Assembly: GCA_019054805.1 (NCBI GenBank)
Contig: JAHQIY010000004.1
Coordinates: 3,720,001-3,784,000 of the forward strand
Source of the DNA: Brachionus manjavacas
Taxonomy: Eukaryota; Rotifera; Eurotatoria; Ploima; Brachionidae
Length of the DNA stretch: 64,000 nt
Reading direction: 5' to 3'
Made by a program: the position numbers and the translations under genes. The notes beneath the pieces are model-generated. The model saw only the letters and a list, made by a program, of their open reading frames with translations, did not search any database and was not told where the DNA came from. Shown piece after piece: positions 20,125 to 31,674 of the stretch. The first letter of the stretch is position 1; each line of letters starts with the position of its first letter.

Positions 20125-23100
20125 TTATTCTAATGCAATCGAACTTTCTCCCAAAATGTTACACAACTCTTGAAGTCGATCTTTTGAACTAGCCACAGTC
20201 AGAAGTATTTTTTCTAACTTATCCTTTTCCTGCTTCAAATTGAGCCTGTTGTCCAAATTGTTGTTCAACTCTTCAAACTTCCAATTACCAATTCCATCAA
20301 ATTGGAGAATAAAATTATGATATTGCCAAAGAGTGTAGCGATGCGCAATCGTCAATAAAGTGATCTTATAATCATTTATTGCTGTATGATAAATTTTTCC
20401 TTCGACATCTATTGAAATCGCTGATGTGCACTCATCAAGAAAAGCAAATTTTGGTCTTTTGAAATAGAAAATTTAGCAAAATAAAAATATTTTTAATTAA
20501 ATATTTACTTGTGATAAAATATTCGGCTTAGACCCAATCTCTGCTTTTCTCCACCGGATAAAACATCTTTCCAGTCTGACACCGCATCCAATCCTCCTTC
20601 TCTGGTCACTACACTGGTTAGATTTACTATTTCCATTATGTTCATCAAATCAGCATCATTTATTCTTTTGAGAAACATGTCTTCCACTCGGTCCGGATAA
20701 ATTATTTGGTCTCGTAGAGTACCAATAGCCAAATATGGCCTTTGTGGAACATAGAACATGTCTTTAAGTTTTGGTCGTTGAATTACTCCTGCTTTCAAAG
20801 GCCAAAGACCACTCAGAATTCTAAATAATGAGCTTTTTCCACATCCGTTTGGTCCAGTGATCAACAAATTCATTCCATGGTCGATCTTGACAGAAAGCGA
20901 AGGCACAATGACATCACCATTTGGAGTCATAACGTTTATGTTATCAACTATGATGCTGTTTACAGTATCCGATTCATAAACAAGTCCTGGTTTTATTTGG
21001 TCAGTTTCTTTGGAAAAAATTTCGTTTGGCTTTAAATTTGGATTCATTTGAATAGCTTTTTCTGAATTTCGACTCTCAGTTTCGAAAAGCTTGAACATTT
21101 CATAGACTCTACGAGTAAAGCCAGTCAATTCGGTCAGTTCTTTATATGAAGTCATCACACGTTCAACAGCATCGGCTCCTGATGAAAGTAGATTTTTGGC
21201 CATGGTGAACTCTTCGGTACGCTGCGAAATCTCTGCTGCTTCATCCTCAACTTGAACTTGATTTTTTGGCGAATACTTCTCGGACAGCAGCAATGGCATC
21301 GATATCATACTCAATCCGGCTTAATTAAAATTTTTAATTAAAAATTAATACTTCATCATCGTCAGAAATCAAAATTTTATTCACATTATTTAAAGCTATA
21401 GCACATAAAAAAAATTTTAAAGAAAATTTATTCTATTGAAAAATACTAAGAATTAAATTTGTCAATTTCAATGAATCGCATCGAGGCATACTACGTTTCT
21501 ATTTGGAGCAGGATAAAAAGAGGACTTAATTTCAAAAAAATTAAAAGAATACATTCTTTAACAATGCTAGTAAAAAAATAAGTTTTTCAAAATTTATTCA
21601 AGTAAAATTTTGTGACATTAAAAGTTAATAGGATCTAAAAATTAGGATAAGTCAAACGAAGATAGATATTAAAATTTTGTATTTTTTAACATATTTTAAA
21701 AAAAATATTTAACAGAGTATTTACGAATAAACTTTAAATTTGTTAAAAGGTCCATCAAATCAAAAAAAATCTCTATTTTATAAAAACTTATATCGATTTT
21801 AATACACTTATGTTTATCAATTAAAAACTTTATCTTTTTATTTATTTTAAAATTCCGAATGTATGTCGTCATAACCGTAAACACAGGCTGACAAACATGT
21901 GGCACCTGTGATTACTTTTTCAATTTGTTTTTTTTTAATTTTCTCTTTTGTTCCATTTTATTAACTTATTTTATTTTTTCAATTTTTTTCTTATTTTTTT
22001 TTTAAATCTGAAAGAGTTTTATCTACGTCACAGAAAAAAAAAATAATAATTATCTATGAAGTGCTTTTTTTCAAGCAAAATGGAGTTTAAAAAATTTTAA
22101 TTATTTTATTAAATTTATTTTGGTATCTTTTATTCAATGACCTATAGTTTTATTTACAGAACTTTAATTAATTATTTATGTTTTGATCAAATTGCTAAAC
22201 AATTTTATTTTTTGTTTCATTTTAATTAGAGATTTAGTTTTTATTAATTGATATTTTATACAGAATTAGATGAAGATTTTATTAAATCTGAAGTAACTTA
22301 TTATTTTTTGCCATATTAAGTTTATATAGGCTAATATTTACCAGAATCTACGGTAAACAATATCGGTAAGAAAATGAACGGTTTGTGATATTTTTAAATC
22401 AAGAATCTTGCTTCATTTATACAATTAATCAACCTTTATACTTAAAATTTTTATGGTAAATTCACTTTGAGTTTTTTTGAATTTTGGTTTAAAGAAGATT
22501 CTCATTTTTCGAAATATATTTTTTGAAAAAAAAGAAAATCAAAAAGTGATTAGAATTTTAGTTATTAAAAAGGCAAAAAAATTAAATAACATCTAGATTA
22601 TAACTTTAGTTATCATTTTTTTTTACAAAAATTGAATGAATTTAATTAAGAAAAGATCGAATCAATTCAGAAATAGCTAAAAATTAAAATAGGGTAGTAG
22701 AATTTATTTTTTTTTATTTTAAATTTGGATCCTCGCATTCAAGTCCATTACAAATTTTTTAGGTGAATAATAAAGAATTTTCTATATGCCATCCTTTTGA
22801 AGATAGAAAATACTTTTAAAGAAAATATCAGAATCAAATCCTTGGTAATTTGTAGTAAAGTATCCTAATGAAATTCTTAAATTGAAAGCAAAGGTGTCTA
22901 TTTTCATTTCAGTAAAAAATTATTTTAATTAATTCCATTTTTTTGATAAAATTTGGTAACTTGAATAATTAAAAGATGATCGAGTAAGTTTTTTTCAAAA
23001 AAAACCATAGATTCTTCGGTAAATTTAAAAAAAAAAGTAAATCTACTGTATCTTAGTAACGCAGTAATAAAATAAAAAATATTAAAAAAAATTAAAATAA

Positions 23101-24147
23101 AATTTATTTACCAGCGGACCAAACATACTTGAGCAGAAATTGTTCAATTATAATGTACCAAAATTTTTTATTATGAACCAGTTCTAGCTTTTTTTTCAAC
23201 AAAATATAATTTTTGTTAATCAAATTCGATTCGGTTTTTTCTCCTGAATAAAAAGCAATTTCTTCACTATTGGTTTGAATGCGTCCATAGAGGAATCTCA
23301 AATATCCCTTTTGTCTGGCAACATCGGCCGCCATTTTGCCAAATTTTGGTGATATTTTTCTGATCAGCATTCCAGTAAGCACAATTACCACCAATGCCAT
23401 TAGACTAGGCACCATATAATTAACATTCTTACTCTTGGCAAGGCCTATTAGAGTGGCAGTTATCATAATTATATCAAGCAAAGGCTTGGTAAGACTAGAG
23501 TATAGATGAACAAATAAATTAGTCAATTTATCAATATCTTCGGTCAGATTTTGATCCACTTGGCACTCGTCTGACTGTTTGAGTGCAATTTTATAATAAA
23601 CCCTTTTGTCAAAATAAAATTTGTGAGATCGTTTTACCAGTTGGGTCTTAAGTTCCAAGTCGAGCTTGGACTCTAGGTATCTAATTAAACTGTTGCAAGT
23701 GGTTGCTGGCACTGCGATCATAAGCCATTGAATTAATTTTTTTGCGAACATCAGGAAATTTTTTTGGACAATGTTGCGAACCAGTAGTCCCTCTAGCTTG
23801 GCAACGTATATGGACAAAAATGTGCGGCAAATCAAAGTCAGCGTGTGGATGAATAGAAGAAAGCTTTGTTTTGAAAATACATGCGGAAACATTATTCTAC
23901 AAAGATAGTTTAATTCATGGAAAAATTGCTTATTCAAAGTCGGATTTGTTTTTTGCTTTTTGGATGGTTCGGATTTTGGTACGCTTTTTGCAAATTTTAG
24001 GCAAAATGTGTATAAAAAATATGCCGCTGAACATGATATTCCCGAGACAAGAAGAAATTTGCGAAATGATGACTGATTTTCGATTAAAAACTTAAGAATA
24101 ATGATGTTGTTTTTAATTTTTCGAAAGAACTTTGATGCTACAACCAT
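20125..24147 (-). CDS. ABCD1: peroxisomal ABC half-transporter, ABCD1/ABCD2 type
   Basis: Three exons: 24147-23112, 21319-20509 and 20455-20125; the lengths 1036+811+331 give 725 codons plus stop. ABCD proteins dimerise in the peroxisomal membrane and import very-long-chain acyl-CoAs for beta-oxidation. The first exon holds the membrane domain, with the conserved FLSIYVAKLEG, RYLESKLDLELK, LTKPLLD and NSEEIAFYSGE (EAA-like loop) segments. The second has Walker A (GPNGCGKSS), the Q-loop (PQRPY) and the signature LSGGEKQR. The third has Walker B with the catalytic Glu (FAFLDECTSA), the H-loop (TIAHR) and a conserved tail (RLQELCNILGE). Length is close to vertebrate ABCD1 (about 745). All motifs are intact. 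ABCD1 versus ABCD2 cannot be separated, so the symbol means the group. Confidence 0.96.
21320..23111 (-). other. ABCD intron 1 (1792 bp)
   Basis: Bounded by GTAAAT at the donor and TTAATTAAG at the acceptor; joins codons for WSA and AGLSM. It contains only AT-rich sequence and chance frames; no nested gene recognised. Intron 2 (20456-20508) is only 53 bp. Confidence 0.85.
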
Positions 24148-24934
24148 TCTTTTGTTTGTTTATTTTTAAATAAAATATGAAATATGTTAAAGCATTCTTT
24201 GGATAAATGATATAAATTTCATCTAAACACTTATACAGTTGATGAAAAGTTATAATTATAATTTTTTATTTAGATCAAATTTTTGTACTTTGAACAAAGA
24301 ATTCAAGATAATAAAAACTTATGACTAAATAAACCTTGTAAGGATGATGATCTTTAAAAAAATAAAAAACTATTTATGTATTTAATTTATATATCTGAAT
24401 TATATATATATATATATATATTTGTGAATAAAATTGAAAACAAATTTTTTTTTTAGTTTTTAAATTTATTGATTATTTCAATTTTTAACAGAATAAATTT
24501 AAACAATAAGTAGCAACCATATTTTAAAACAAGATATATACTGTCATTTCGGAATAATTCAAGAAAATTAATTTTAAAAAAATCGATTTTTATTGTAAAC
24601 CACAGAATTATTTTTTTTAAGCATCAGATAATTTAAAATACTTAATTAGACAAAATTAATTTCCATCTTCTGTCGTATCAAATAGAAGCAGAATTTTTTT
24701 GTCATTAGTACATGTTTGAAAAATTATTTAGTATTTTTTTCTCAATATTTTTCACACATTTTAAAAAATTTGTGCCATTCTTGAAACAAATTTTTCCTTT
24801 GTATTTAACTCAAACTAAAAATTGATATTAAAATTTATTTTGTAATTAGTAACTTAATTATTTTATCTAAACCTTACTTTTTTTCATGTTCAATATTTGA
24901 CCTTTTTGCACTTTTCACAATCAAATACCACATA
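24148..24934. other. spacer upstream of the ABCD gene, with (TA)10
   Basis: Presumed promoter side of the ABCD gene but no recognisable core element. A dinucleotide (TA)10 run lies at 24401-24421. The rest is AT-rich sequence. Confidence 0.45.
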
Positions 24935-25028
24935 ACATTTTTTTTTTCCAAAGTCCAAGTCAAAGACTTTTATTTTATTTTTTCTAATGACTTGGACTTT
25001 AACTTGGGACTTTCAAACAACTCTGTAA
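24935..25028. repeat. AAGTC-rich hAT-MITE end
   Basis: Contains CCAAGTCAAAGACTT and GACTTGGACTTT strings and finishes in CAAACAACTCTG, matching the end type of the hAT-derived family (compare 49553-49632 and 60329-60613). The other end was not located. Confidence 0.5.
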
Positions 25029-25084
25029 ATATTGTCTATTGACTCTAAAAACTTTTATGTTCTAATTTCTTCTATTTATTTAAT

Positions 25085-25690
25085 TTTAATTGTATAGCGC
25101 AATGTGCTACCATAGGTGACTTCCTAGTAGGCCGCCTCTGCAGGCTTGCTTGCCGTAGCTTTTATTTTTATTATTTTAACATTATTACTATTAAATTAGA
25201 AAAAAACATTTTAAACACTTTAAAGGTTTGTATTGTGGATTAATTTAGTTGTGATAATTATGGGGAAAATAATCTAAATTAAATGTTTTTACAGTTAAGC
25301 AGTTTCACTAAGGCTGCTGAAGGATGTCTATTGGGGTTTGTCTAGGAATTCATTTGCAGAATAAGCCTTCACTTATTTGAGGGGCTATGTTGTAGAATTT
25401 TTCTAGATCTTTTATTAGAGGATTAACTCTTTGTATAAGATTTGAAGATGCTTAGAATGATAAATGAGCTATATTCTAGAATGGATCTGATGAGTGCTTT
25501 GTAGGTAATCAACAGAAGTTTAGTGTTTAAATTCTTGCGTTGAGATGTTTAAGCATATTTACTCTCGATTGAGCCATATGTTTAAGGTTGATAATATGCT
25601 TTGTGAAAGAGAGAGATGGGTCAATCGTGATGCCTAGGGTAGTGTTCACAAGGAATTGGTTTATTGCCAAATTTAAGCGGGGCTTCTTCT
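25085..25690. pseudogene. decayed LINE pieces (3' tail and RT thumb)
   Basis: 25085-25190 (plus) resembles a LINE 3' end: TATAGCGCAATG ... CTTGCCGTAGC followed by an ATTATT-rich tail, similar in layout to the 3' end of the LINE at 60740-61439. 25300-25690 on the minus strand reads a thumb-region block, NTKLLLITYKALIRSILEYS, between stops. Both are old and in opposite orientation, so two insertions are likely. Confidence 0.5.
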
Positions 25691-25969
25691 TCTAGCAATA
25701 AATAAAAAAAATAAAAATATTATTTAATTTTTATACTCAAGTAGATGACACAAAAAGTTAGAATCAAATTATTTTTTCAATTTGATTGCCATTTTTTTTT
25801 CGTTATTTCGGTCAAAAAAATGACACAAAATGCTAAAATCAAAATTATTTTAAGTTTTAAAATGACCGCCTTTTGGTTAAATGAAGACGGCAACCCGTTT
25901 TTTTAAAGAAATCAAATTGTTACAGATTTGAGAAGGAATTTTCAAACATCCATCATGGGTTCTTGTATT

Positions 25970-26470
25970 AAATGGTCGACTGAACTTATCTCATAATTCA
26001 GCAATTTATGGTCGATATATGACCATTAATCGGATTGAGATTAGGACACCATGGGAGAGTTCTAAAATCATGCTCTCTAAACCATTCTTATAACGAATTC
26101 GCCGTATGTGCAGGGGCGTCGTCCAGTGGAAAATCAACTCTTTGTCAGGCTCGATTAAAAGCTGTACAGATGGTATTAAGTGGTCTTCTAGATTTTCCAT
26201 GTAAAAAATATTGTTTTATTCATCTGGTGTATATCGAGCAACAACCCACTCCTTCGTAATACATGTATCCCCAAATACCGATTGAGCTTCTGCCCTTCTT
26301 AACTTTTGTGACACAAAACTTTGAGTGATATTTCTCATTTTGGAATCGTTTGACAAAAACTCTAGATTTTCTGTTTATTATGACTTCGCAAAAATTACTT
26401 TACCCTAATCGTTGTGGATCCAATTGCGGCTTTCTTTGGGGCTTTGAGGGCGTAGAAAAAAAATCATCAA
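25970..26470 (-). pseudogene. Tc1/mariner transposase relic (DDE region)
   Basis: The minus strand reads DDAPAHTANSL, a stop, EWFREHDFRTLPWCPNLNPIN, matching the second and third catalytic segments of Tc1 transposases (D-x-APxH and PWxPxLNPIE). Upstream (26200-26470) the helix-turn-helix-to-catalytic linker is barely readable and full of stops. The copy is old and belongs to a different subfamily from the one at 4315/8325. Confidence 0.72.
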
Positions 26471-26585
26471 AGAAAATCCCTTGAGTTTCATTTTAAAAAT
26501 TTGCTAATGCTAAAACATTTTTAAAAATATATGTACTATGGGCATTGTGAATTTTCATACAAAAATTCCAAAACAAAATTTAAAT

Positions 26586-27684
26586 GGCTTATATTTTATT
26601 GAGTAGCTAATTATTTTTCAAAATAGATATTTAAAAATCACAAAACTATTTTTTTTTCAGTAGCTAAATTATTTCCAAATAGTAGCCAATTTTGTACCAT
26701 TAGTAGCTAAAAAATCTTATTGTTTGAACTAATTTTTAAGCTTTGAAGAAATTTTATAGTTGAAATTTTTACAAATAATTAAAAAAAATTATAATTTATA
26801 TGTATAACTTGAAAAAAAAAATGATTGAATGAACTGCGATCGAAGAGAACTATGATTAATCAACAACTACGTCAATTGTCAGACGACAAACACAAGATGA
26901 GGATAATGATACTGACAATGATACTGAAAAATCGAAAAAAAGATTAAGGGGTGAGTCAAAAATTTATGACACTTATAAAAACTATGACTCGTTGAATGAA
27001 TTTTTGGAAGAGCTAGACAATGGTCAAATTGATTATTCATCATGGGGCGCTAAAGAAAAAAGAATGACTGAATTAGGTCAAAAACAATTTTACAAGTGCT
27101 CAAATTGTGATAAACGTCTCTTTATTCTATATCACAGAACAAGTCTGGAAATGACTGTTTACATTCAAGACGTTGAGCATAATGACGAAGAAAAAATACA
27201 AAAATACAAGAAAAAACAAAAGAAAAGGTAATTTCTCTTTATTTTGAAGAAAATTTAAAAACTAAAGCTATCAGCTTAGAAAATGGATTTCAAGAACTTA
27301 CTGTTATTCAAGTAAATAATTAAGTACACAGACATCGTAAAATAGATGCGCAAATAGATTTTGGCAAAAGTATTGATGCTTTGAAAAATTGGGCTGAAAG
27401 TAGAAGTGAAATGCCTGTCGGTGATGACCAAATGTTTTTTATTTCAAAATTTTATTTAAATCCCGAAAGTTTAAACTTTCATTTATTCATGACAACAAAA
27501 CGATTGATATCATTAACTTTGAAAGCCTCACATATCGCTGCTGATAAGACCTTTAAAGTCAATTGAAGCAATTTTCCACATTAGATACTTGGTAAAAATA
27601 AATTAGCAACTTTTTGTATATTTTTTGCTACTTTTATTTATCTACTTGGAAAAAATAATTTAGCTACTCAATAAAAAATAAGCC
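26586..27684 (+). mobile_element. MULE (Mutator-like) element, internally deleted
   Basis: Flanked by AATTTAAAT on both sides (26577-26585 and 27685-27693), the 9-bp duplication typical of Mutator-like elements. Termini are inverted: GGCTTATATTTTATTGAG on the left and the complement of GGCTTATTTTTTATTGAG on the right. Subterminal AGTAGCTAA repeats occur several times on the left. At 1.1 kb it is too short for a full transposase gene, so it is non-autonomous. Confidence 0.9.
26880..27566 (+). pseudogene. MULE transposase N-terminal remnant (FLYWCH-like)
   Basis: 26940-27230 encodes a zinc-binding N-terminal domain: SKIYDTYKNYDSLNEFLEEL, then FYKCSNCDKRLFILYH and a final DVEHND, a FLYWCH/WRKY-like pattern (C-x2-C ... 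H) used by MULE transposases to bind their ends. After stops, 27381-27566 reads FHLFMTTKRLISLTLKASHI followed by AADKTF, the start of the catalytic domain with its first Asp. The rest of the catalytic domain and the SWIM finger are missing. It parallels the gene at 46728-48234. Confidence 0.75.
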
Positions 27685-27929
27685 AATTTAAATTCCTAAA
27701 AAAAATATGGCTTTAGAACTACAGATTTTTCTGTAATTTTTAAAAGGTGAAACAAACAATTCTTATTTGAATAGATCATAGAGAAAAGAAATAAATAAAT
27801 TCCAAACTATTGATATTTTTTTTAATCATTAGTATATTCCCGTTAATAAAATTAATCATTTTCAATTTTTTAAAATCATCTTTAAAACTTTCTTTGAAAT
27901 TTGAAATTCAATTTTGAAATTTTTTTAAC

Positions 27930-28865
27930 ATTATGAACAAAGAAACTATCGAAAAAACGTCCAACGGCAAGAGTGTAACGTTGTTCAAATACCAGAAACG
28001 TTAAAGCGTTCACCCGCCAATACATCGCCGAACAAAAATCCACCTGAAAATCGTTACGTTGACGTTCTTTTTTTTTCAACTAGGAGAAACAGGTTATTCT
28101 TACTCAAAACCCTTTTTTTTTCAAAAGAAGAGACAATAGATAAACTCTCATCGAAAGTAACGGAGTTAACGAATAAAGTAGAGCAATTAGAATCGGAATT
28201 AAACGAAGCCAAAAGCAAATCCAGCAACTTGGACTCACAAAGGCAGTAACAGCAACAACAACAAAAATCGTCATACTCGGAAGCGTCACAATGCGTTACT
28301 GTTGCTTGTCGGACTTGCTCAAGTTTAAGACAATAAATTGGATCGTCCAGCTCAGCAAATCGAGGTACTAAACTCAGTTGTGTGTGAACAAAAGGAACGA
28401 GAAAGGCGAAAAGGAAATGTCTTAGTTTTTGGTGCAACAATGAGTAACAAGTGGACAAAAGAAGCTCAAGACTCCGATGACAAGGGGTTTATTGAAAAAA
28501 CTTTTCGAGCTATCAAAGCGGGCTTAAAAAAAGATCAAATTATTCGGCGCTTTAAGTCAAGCCCTAATTCGAACCGTCCAGCTCCAATTTTAATCCAACT
28601 CAATGGTAAATATGATAGGACAATCATTTTAAAAGCTGCTAAAGAACTTCGAAAGCTGACTGACTACAAAGACGTTTATATTAACCCTAAATTAACGGAG
28701 GCTAAAATAGTTCTTGATAAAAAGTGTAGAGAAGACCGTTATAAATTAAACCAAAGAGAAAGAGGGAATGCTACTAATGTACGGTACGGTGTTAGCGGTA
28801 ATGGGTTTCGGAAGTTCACTATCGAAGCTGATGGTGAGTCTGATCATGATCAAATGCAAAACTAA
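27930..28865 (+). pseudogene. LINE ORF1-like protein with coiled coil and RRM-like domain
   Basis: 28090-28250 reads a heptad-rich coiled coil (ETIDKLSSKVTELTNKVEQL) in one frame, and 28338-28865 in another reads NVLVFGATMSN, PAPILIQLNGKYDRTIIL and AKELRKLTDYKDVYIN, ending DRYKLNQRERGN. This order (coiled coil, then RRM-like nucleic-acid-binding domain with a C-terminal basic helix) is that of ORF1 proteins of CR1/L2-like LINEs, which coat the element RNA. Frameshifts and stops near 28245 and 28335 separate the halves. ORF2 begins about 150 bp downstream (29020-29123). Confidence 0.7.
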
Positions 28866-29019
28866 TAACCCAACAATTTAACAGTAAACGTTATTCAAGA
28901 AAAAGTTATTCAAGATAAAATTAATCTTAAATATGTAAGTAAAAATTTGTCTAGTGAATAAAAGAATTACCAGAATCCTAACTCTACTAGCGAAGTTTCA
29001 CGAAATAATGTACAAAAAA

Positions 29020-29123
29020 TAAAAGCTCTAAAATGTTTTTATACGAATGCAACCTCCTTGGGTAATAAGTTTGAAGAGTTGGAGTTAATAGCAAAGATAG
29101 AAAAGTTGGATGAAATTTGTATA
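29020..29123 (+). pseudogene. LINE ORF2 start (endonuclease N-terminus), truncated
   Basis: Reads ALKCFYTNATSLGNKFEELE then LIAKIEKLDEICI, the opening of the apurinic-type endonuclease of CR1-like ORF2, where the Asn after the Tyr-Thr pair helps form the active site. The Tigger-derived element inserts immediately after (TA at 29122-29123), and no ORF2 continuation is seen beyond it. Confidence 0.7.
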
Positions 29124-29893
29124 CAGTCGAACCTCGCTATAACGAAACTCTTTATAACGTAAACCTCTTTTTGACGTACCTTCAAAAAAGAACCAAATGA
29201 AGTACATATAATTTGATTGTAGATTTACCTCTTTATAACAAATACTCTTTATAACGAAACTCGATATAACAAAGAAAAAATTTACACCTAAACTTTAATC
29301 CTAATTATGATTTCACTCTTTATAACGAATGTGTGAAAAAATTGTCTATTTTGATAGTCAATTTATTAAACATAAATATAAACAGCTGTACGCTTTTATT
29401 AGTAACAATTAAAACAAAAATGAGCGATAAAATAAAAGAAAATAATAATATTTCTAAAAATTTACAATTTACAATTAATTAGCAAAAGAACGTAAAATAA
29501 TTGATATTAACACAAAAGTTGATATTATAAAAAAAAAACAAGGATAGAATTACGCTAAAATATCGAGCTAAAATTTTTTCCTGACGATTGTACTTCTGTT
29601 CTTCAACCACTTGATCAAGGTATAATTAATTCGTTTAAAGTGAAATATAGAAATAAAATTGTGAGAGATAAATTAGAAATTTCCAATTATTTTGTTAAAC
29701 ATTAATTTTTTTTTCTTTTTTTTTCAATTTTTCTTATTTTTTTTTATATTTTTCATATTTTTTTTCAATAAAATTTATGGAACCGAAATTTCACACCCCA
29801 TCTTTTTACATGGAATTTTCGTTATAACATACCTCTCTATAACGAACATGTTTTTTTTGGAACGGAGGACTTCGTTATAACGAGGTTCGACTG
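29124..29893 (+). mobile_element. Tigger/pogo-derived non-autonomous element (770 bp)
   Basis: Flanked by TA on both sides (29122-29123, 29894-29895). Terminal repeats are CAGTCGAACCTCGCTATAAC on the left and the complement of CAGTCGAACCTCGTTATAAC on the right, the classical pogo/Tigger end. TATAACGAA repeats recur subterminally. Inside, MSDKIKENN ... RKIIDINTKVDIIKKK is the first DNA-binding helix region, and it runs directly into DDCTSVLQPLDQGIINSFKV, the end of the DDE domain. The middle of the transposase has been deleted. Confidence 0.92.
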
Positions 29894-29895
29894 TA

Positions 29896-30200
29896 ATGAA
29901 AAATTAGTAATGAAAAATTTGTTTTTGCAGCTTGAATTCCCTCCATGACATCTTGAGTTACAAAACAACTGGGATTTTTTGCAACCACATTGATTTGTCA
30001 TACATTGACCATTGCAGTTGCATTTTACCATACCTTGACCACCAAGCAAGCTTCTGGAATATATTTCTTACTTCTTGTCAACATTTTTTGTGCTTGTTTT
30101 TGTTGATTATCACGTGCATTTTTCTTATACCCACAAAGAATAAGATTTATAGATAATATCATCAATAAGAAGATCTTCATTTAATGGCTCTGGATTGACC
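29896..30200 (-). pseudogene. relic of transposon integrase with CXC-type cysteine tail
   Basis: The minus strand reads KKNARDNQQKQAQKMLTRSK then a one-base shift and GMVKCNCNGQCMTNQCGCKK, SQLFCNSRCHGG and CKN. The clustered CxCxxxC-type cysteines resemble a CXC/tesmin-like motif, and the preceding NA-x2-QQ-x2-QA-x2-M block resembles the region after the catalytic core in KRBA2/SCAND3-like integrases derived from transposons. The assignment rests on these two patterns only. The catalytic core is not present in the window. Confidence 0.45.
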
Positions 30201-31674
30201 ATTCTTCAAGTTTTAATTTATTACTGAGACTAAAAAATTGTTTTACATAATTACTAACTGATAAAAATTTACAAAATTACTAGTAAAAAAACAAAACATA
30301 ATTTTTTTCCTATTTGTTTTACATTTTTACTGGTAGACCAGTAAATTTACAAATTAAGGTGTTATAGAAATTAATTATTTATATTAAGTATTAAATGTGA
30401 CAATTCTAACAAAATAATGATAGATGATTTTGTGGATCCCAAGCGAGTGTTGAAAATGAGGGTAAAGGAAAATGAGGCGGTGGACTCCAAAAAAAAGTTA
30501 AGTTGAAGATGAGGGAGTTGATTTAAATAAACCAGCATAAAGGGAAACAGGTCGTCTACCTAAGGTAAGAACCGCTTAAGAATTTGATTGATTTTTTTTA
30601 TACTCTTGTTGTTATTTTTTATTCTTGAATGTAAGAAAGCATTCTAAGAGATTTATTTTTATTCTATAGTTCAAATTTAATTGACTTTTTATGTTATAAT
30701 AATTTGTTTTTTATACTAAAATTAATAAAATTTGTTTATACTACAAAGAATTTTTTTTTTTTCTAAAGATAATTTTTTTTTTCGTCAAAAGTTTTTTCCC
30801 CATATTAAATTCCCAAGCACTTAGTATATAAACCGATAAAAGGAAAAAAATTGAGAAAATTTTTGTCTGATTTGAACAAATTTTTGAAATCAAAACTGGC
30901 TAGACTTTGTTAGTTAGGAGAGAAAAAATTCACTAAAAAAAAGAGGTTAATTTCAATATTTATTTCAAATAAAAGCGATCTAAAAAAGGCATAAAAAGGA
31001 AGTTTCATCAAGGATCTGTAACGTTTAGTCTTAACTTCCTTGACTTAATTAAATTGAAACCACGGTAAAAAATTAAAATACACGGTCGTATTTTACATTT
31101 TTTTAATCAATTACTTCAATTTTTTTTGAGTTTTTGAGTTCATGGCATTTCATTTTTGTTATAAATTTCACAATACTATTTTTCAACCAATGTTACGAAT
31201 AATTTGTTTCAGAATTTAAATTTCAAGAATTTTGCGATTAAAACACTCGTAAATTAAAAATTTTATTGATTTATTATAATCGAAAATATAAACATTTTAT
31301 TACATTATAATAAAATATTGCATAATTTTGATTGTTTTTTTACAAATTTAAAATTTAAATTTAATGTATCTTATGTATCTTATTTCAATTCTCTATCTCA
31401 AATTAAATCAAAATCTTATGTAAGTATGTGCTATGTCACGAAATGTGTCTTTGATCAAAGTTATTTCCAAATCTGTATTAAGTGATAATTCAACCAAAAA
31501 TTCTGCTAATAATTTTTAAATTATTTTAAATATTTAATGATTAAAAAATTTCTTAAAAATTTCAAATTTTATTGATTTCAATATATTAACATTTTACTTT
31601 ACAATATAATACAATATTAACTAAAACGTTTGTTAGAGTTTAATAAAAATCAAATTTAAAGTGCAAATTCATTA
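30201..31674. other. AT-rich spacer with one short coding-like patch
   Basis: 30420-30560 (plus) reads DDFVDPKRVLKMRVKENEAV and, after a shift, VEDEGVDLNKPA, which looks like decayed protein-coding sequence with a possible donor (AAGGTAAGA) at its end. It is not identified. The rest is AT-rich spacer adjoining the 3' end of RRAGA. Confidence 0.4.

Larger units (their letters stand above)
26540..27870. mobile_element. MITE copy interrupted by a MULE
   Basis: The flanks 26540-26585 and 27694-27870 together match the MITE at 37211-37703 (for example GGCATTGTGAATTTTCATAC on the left and AAAGGTGAAACAAAC on the right). Removing the MULE and one 9-bp duplication restores the uninterrupted sequence seen at 37211 and, inverted, at 57423-57952. 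The right boundary is approximate. Confidence 0.75.

Noticed and set aside
28054..28458. Minus-strand frames with Cys/Leu runs over the LINE ORF1 coiled coil
   Set aside because: Produced by the complement of Gln/Ser-rich codons (CAACAACAA); the plus strand explains the region.
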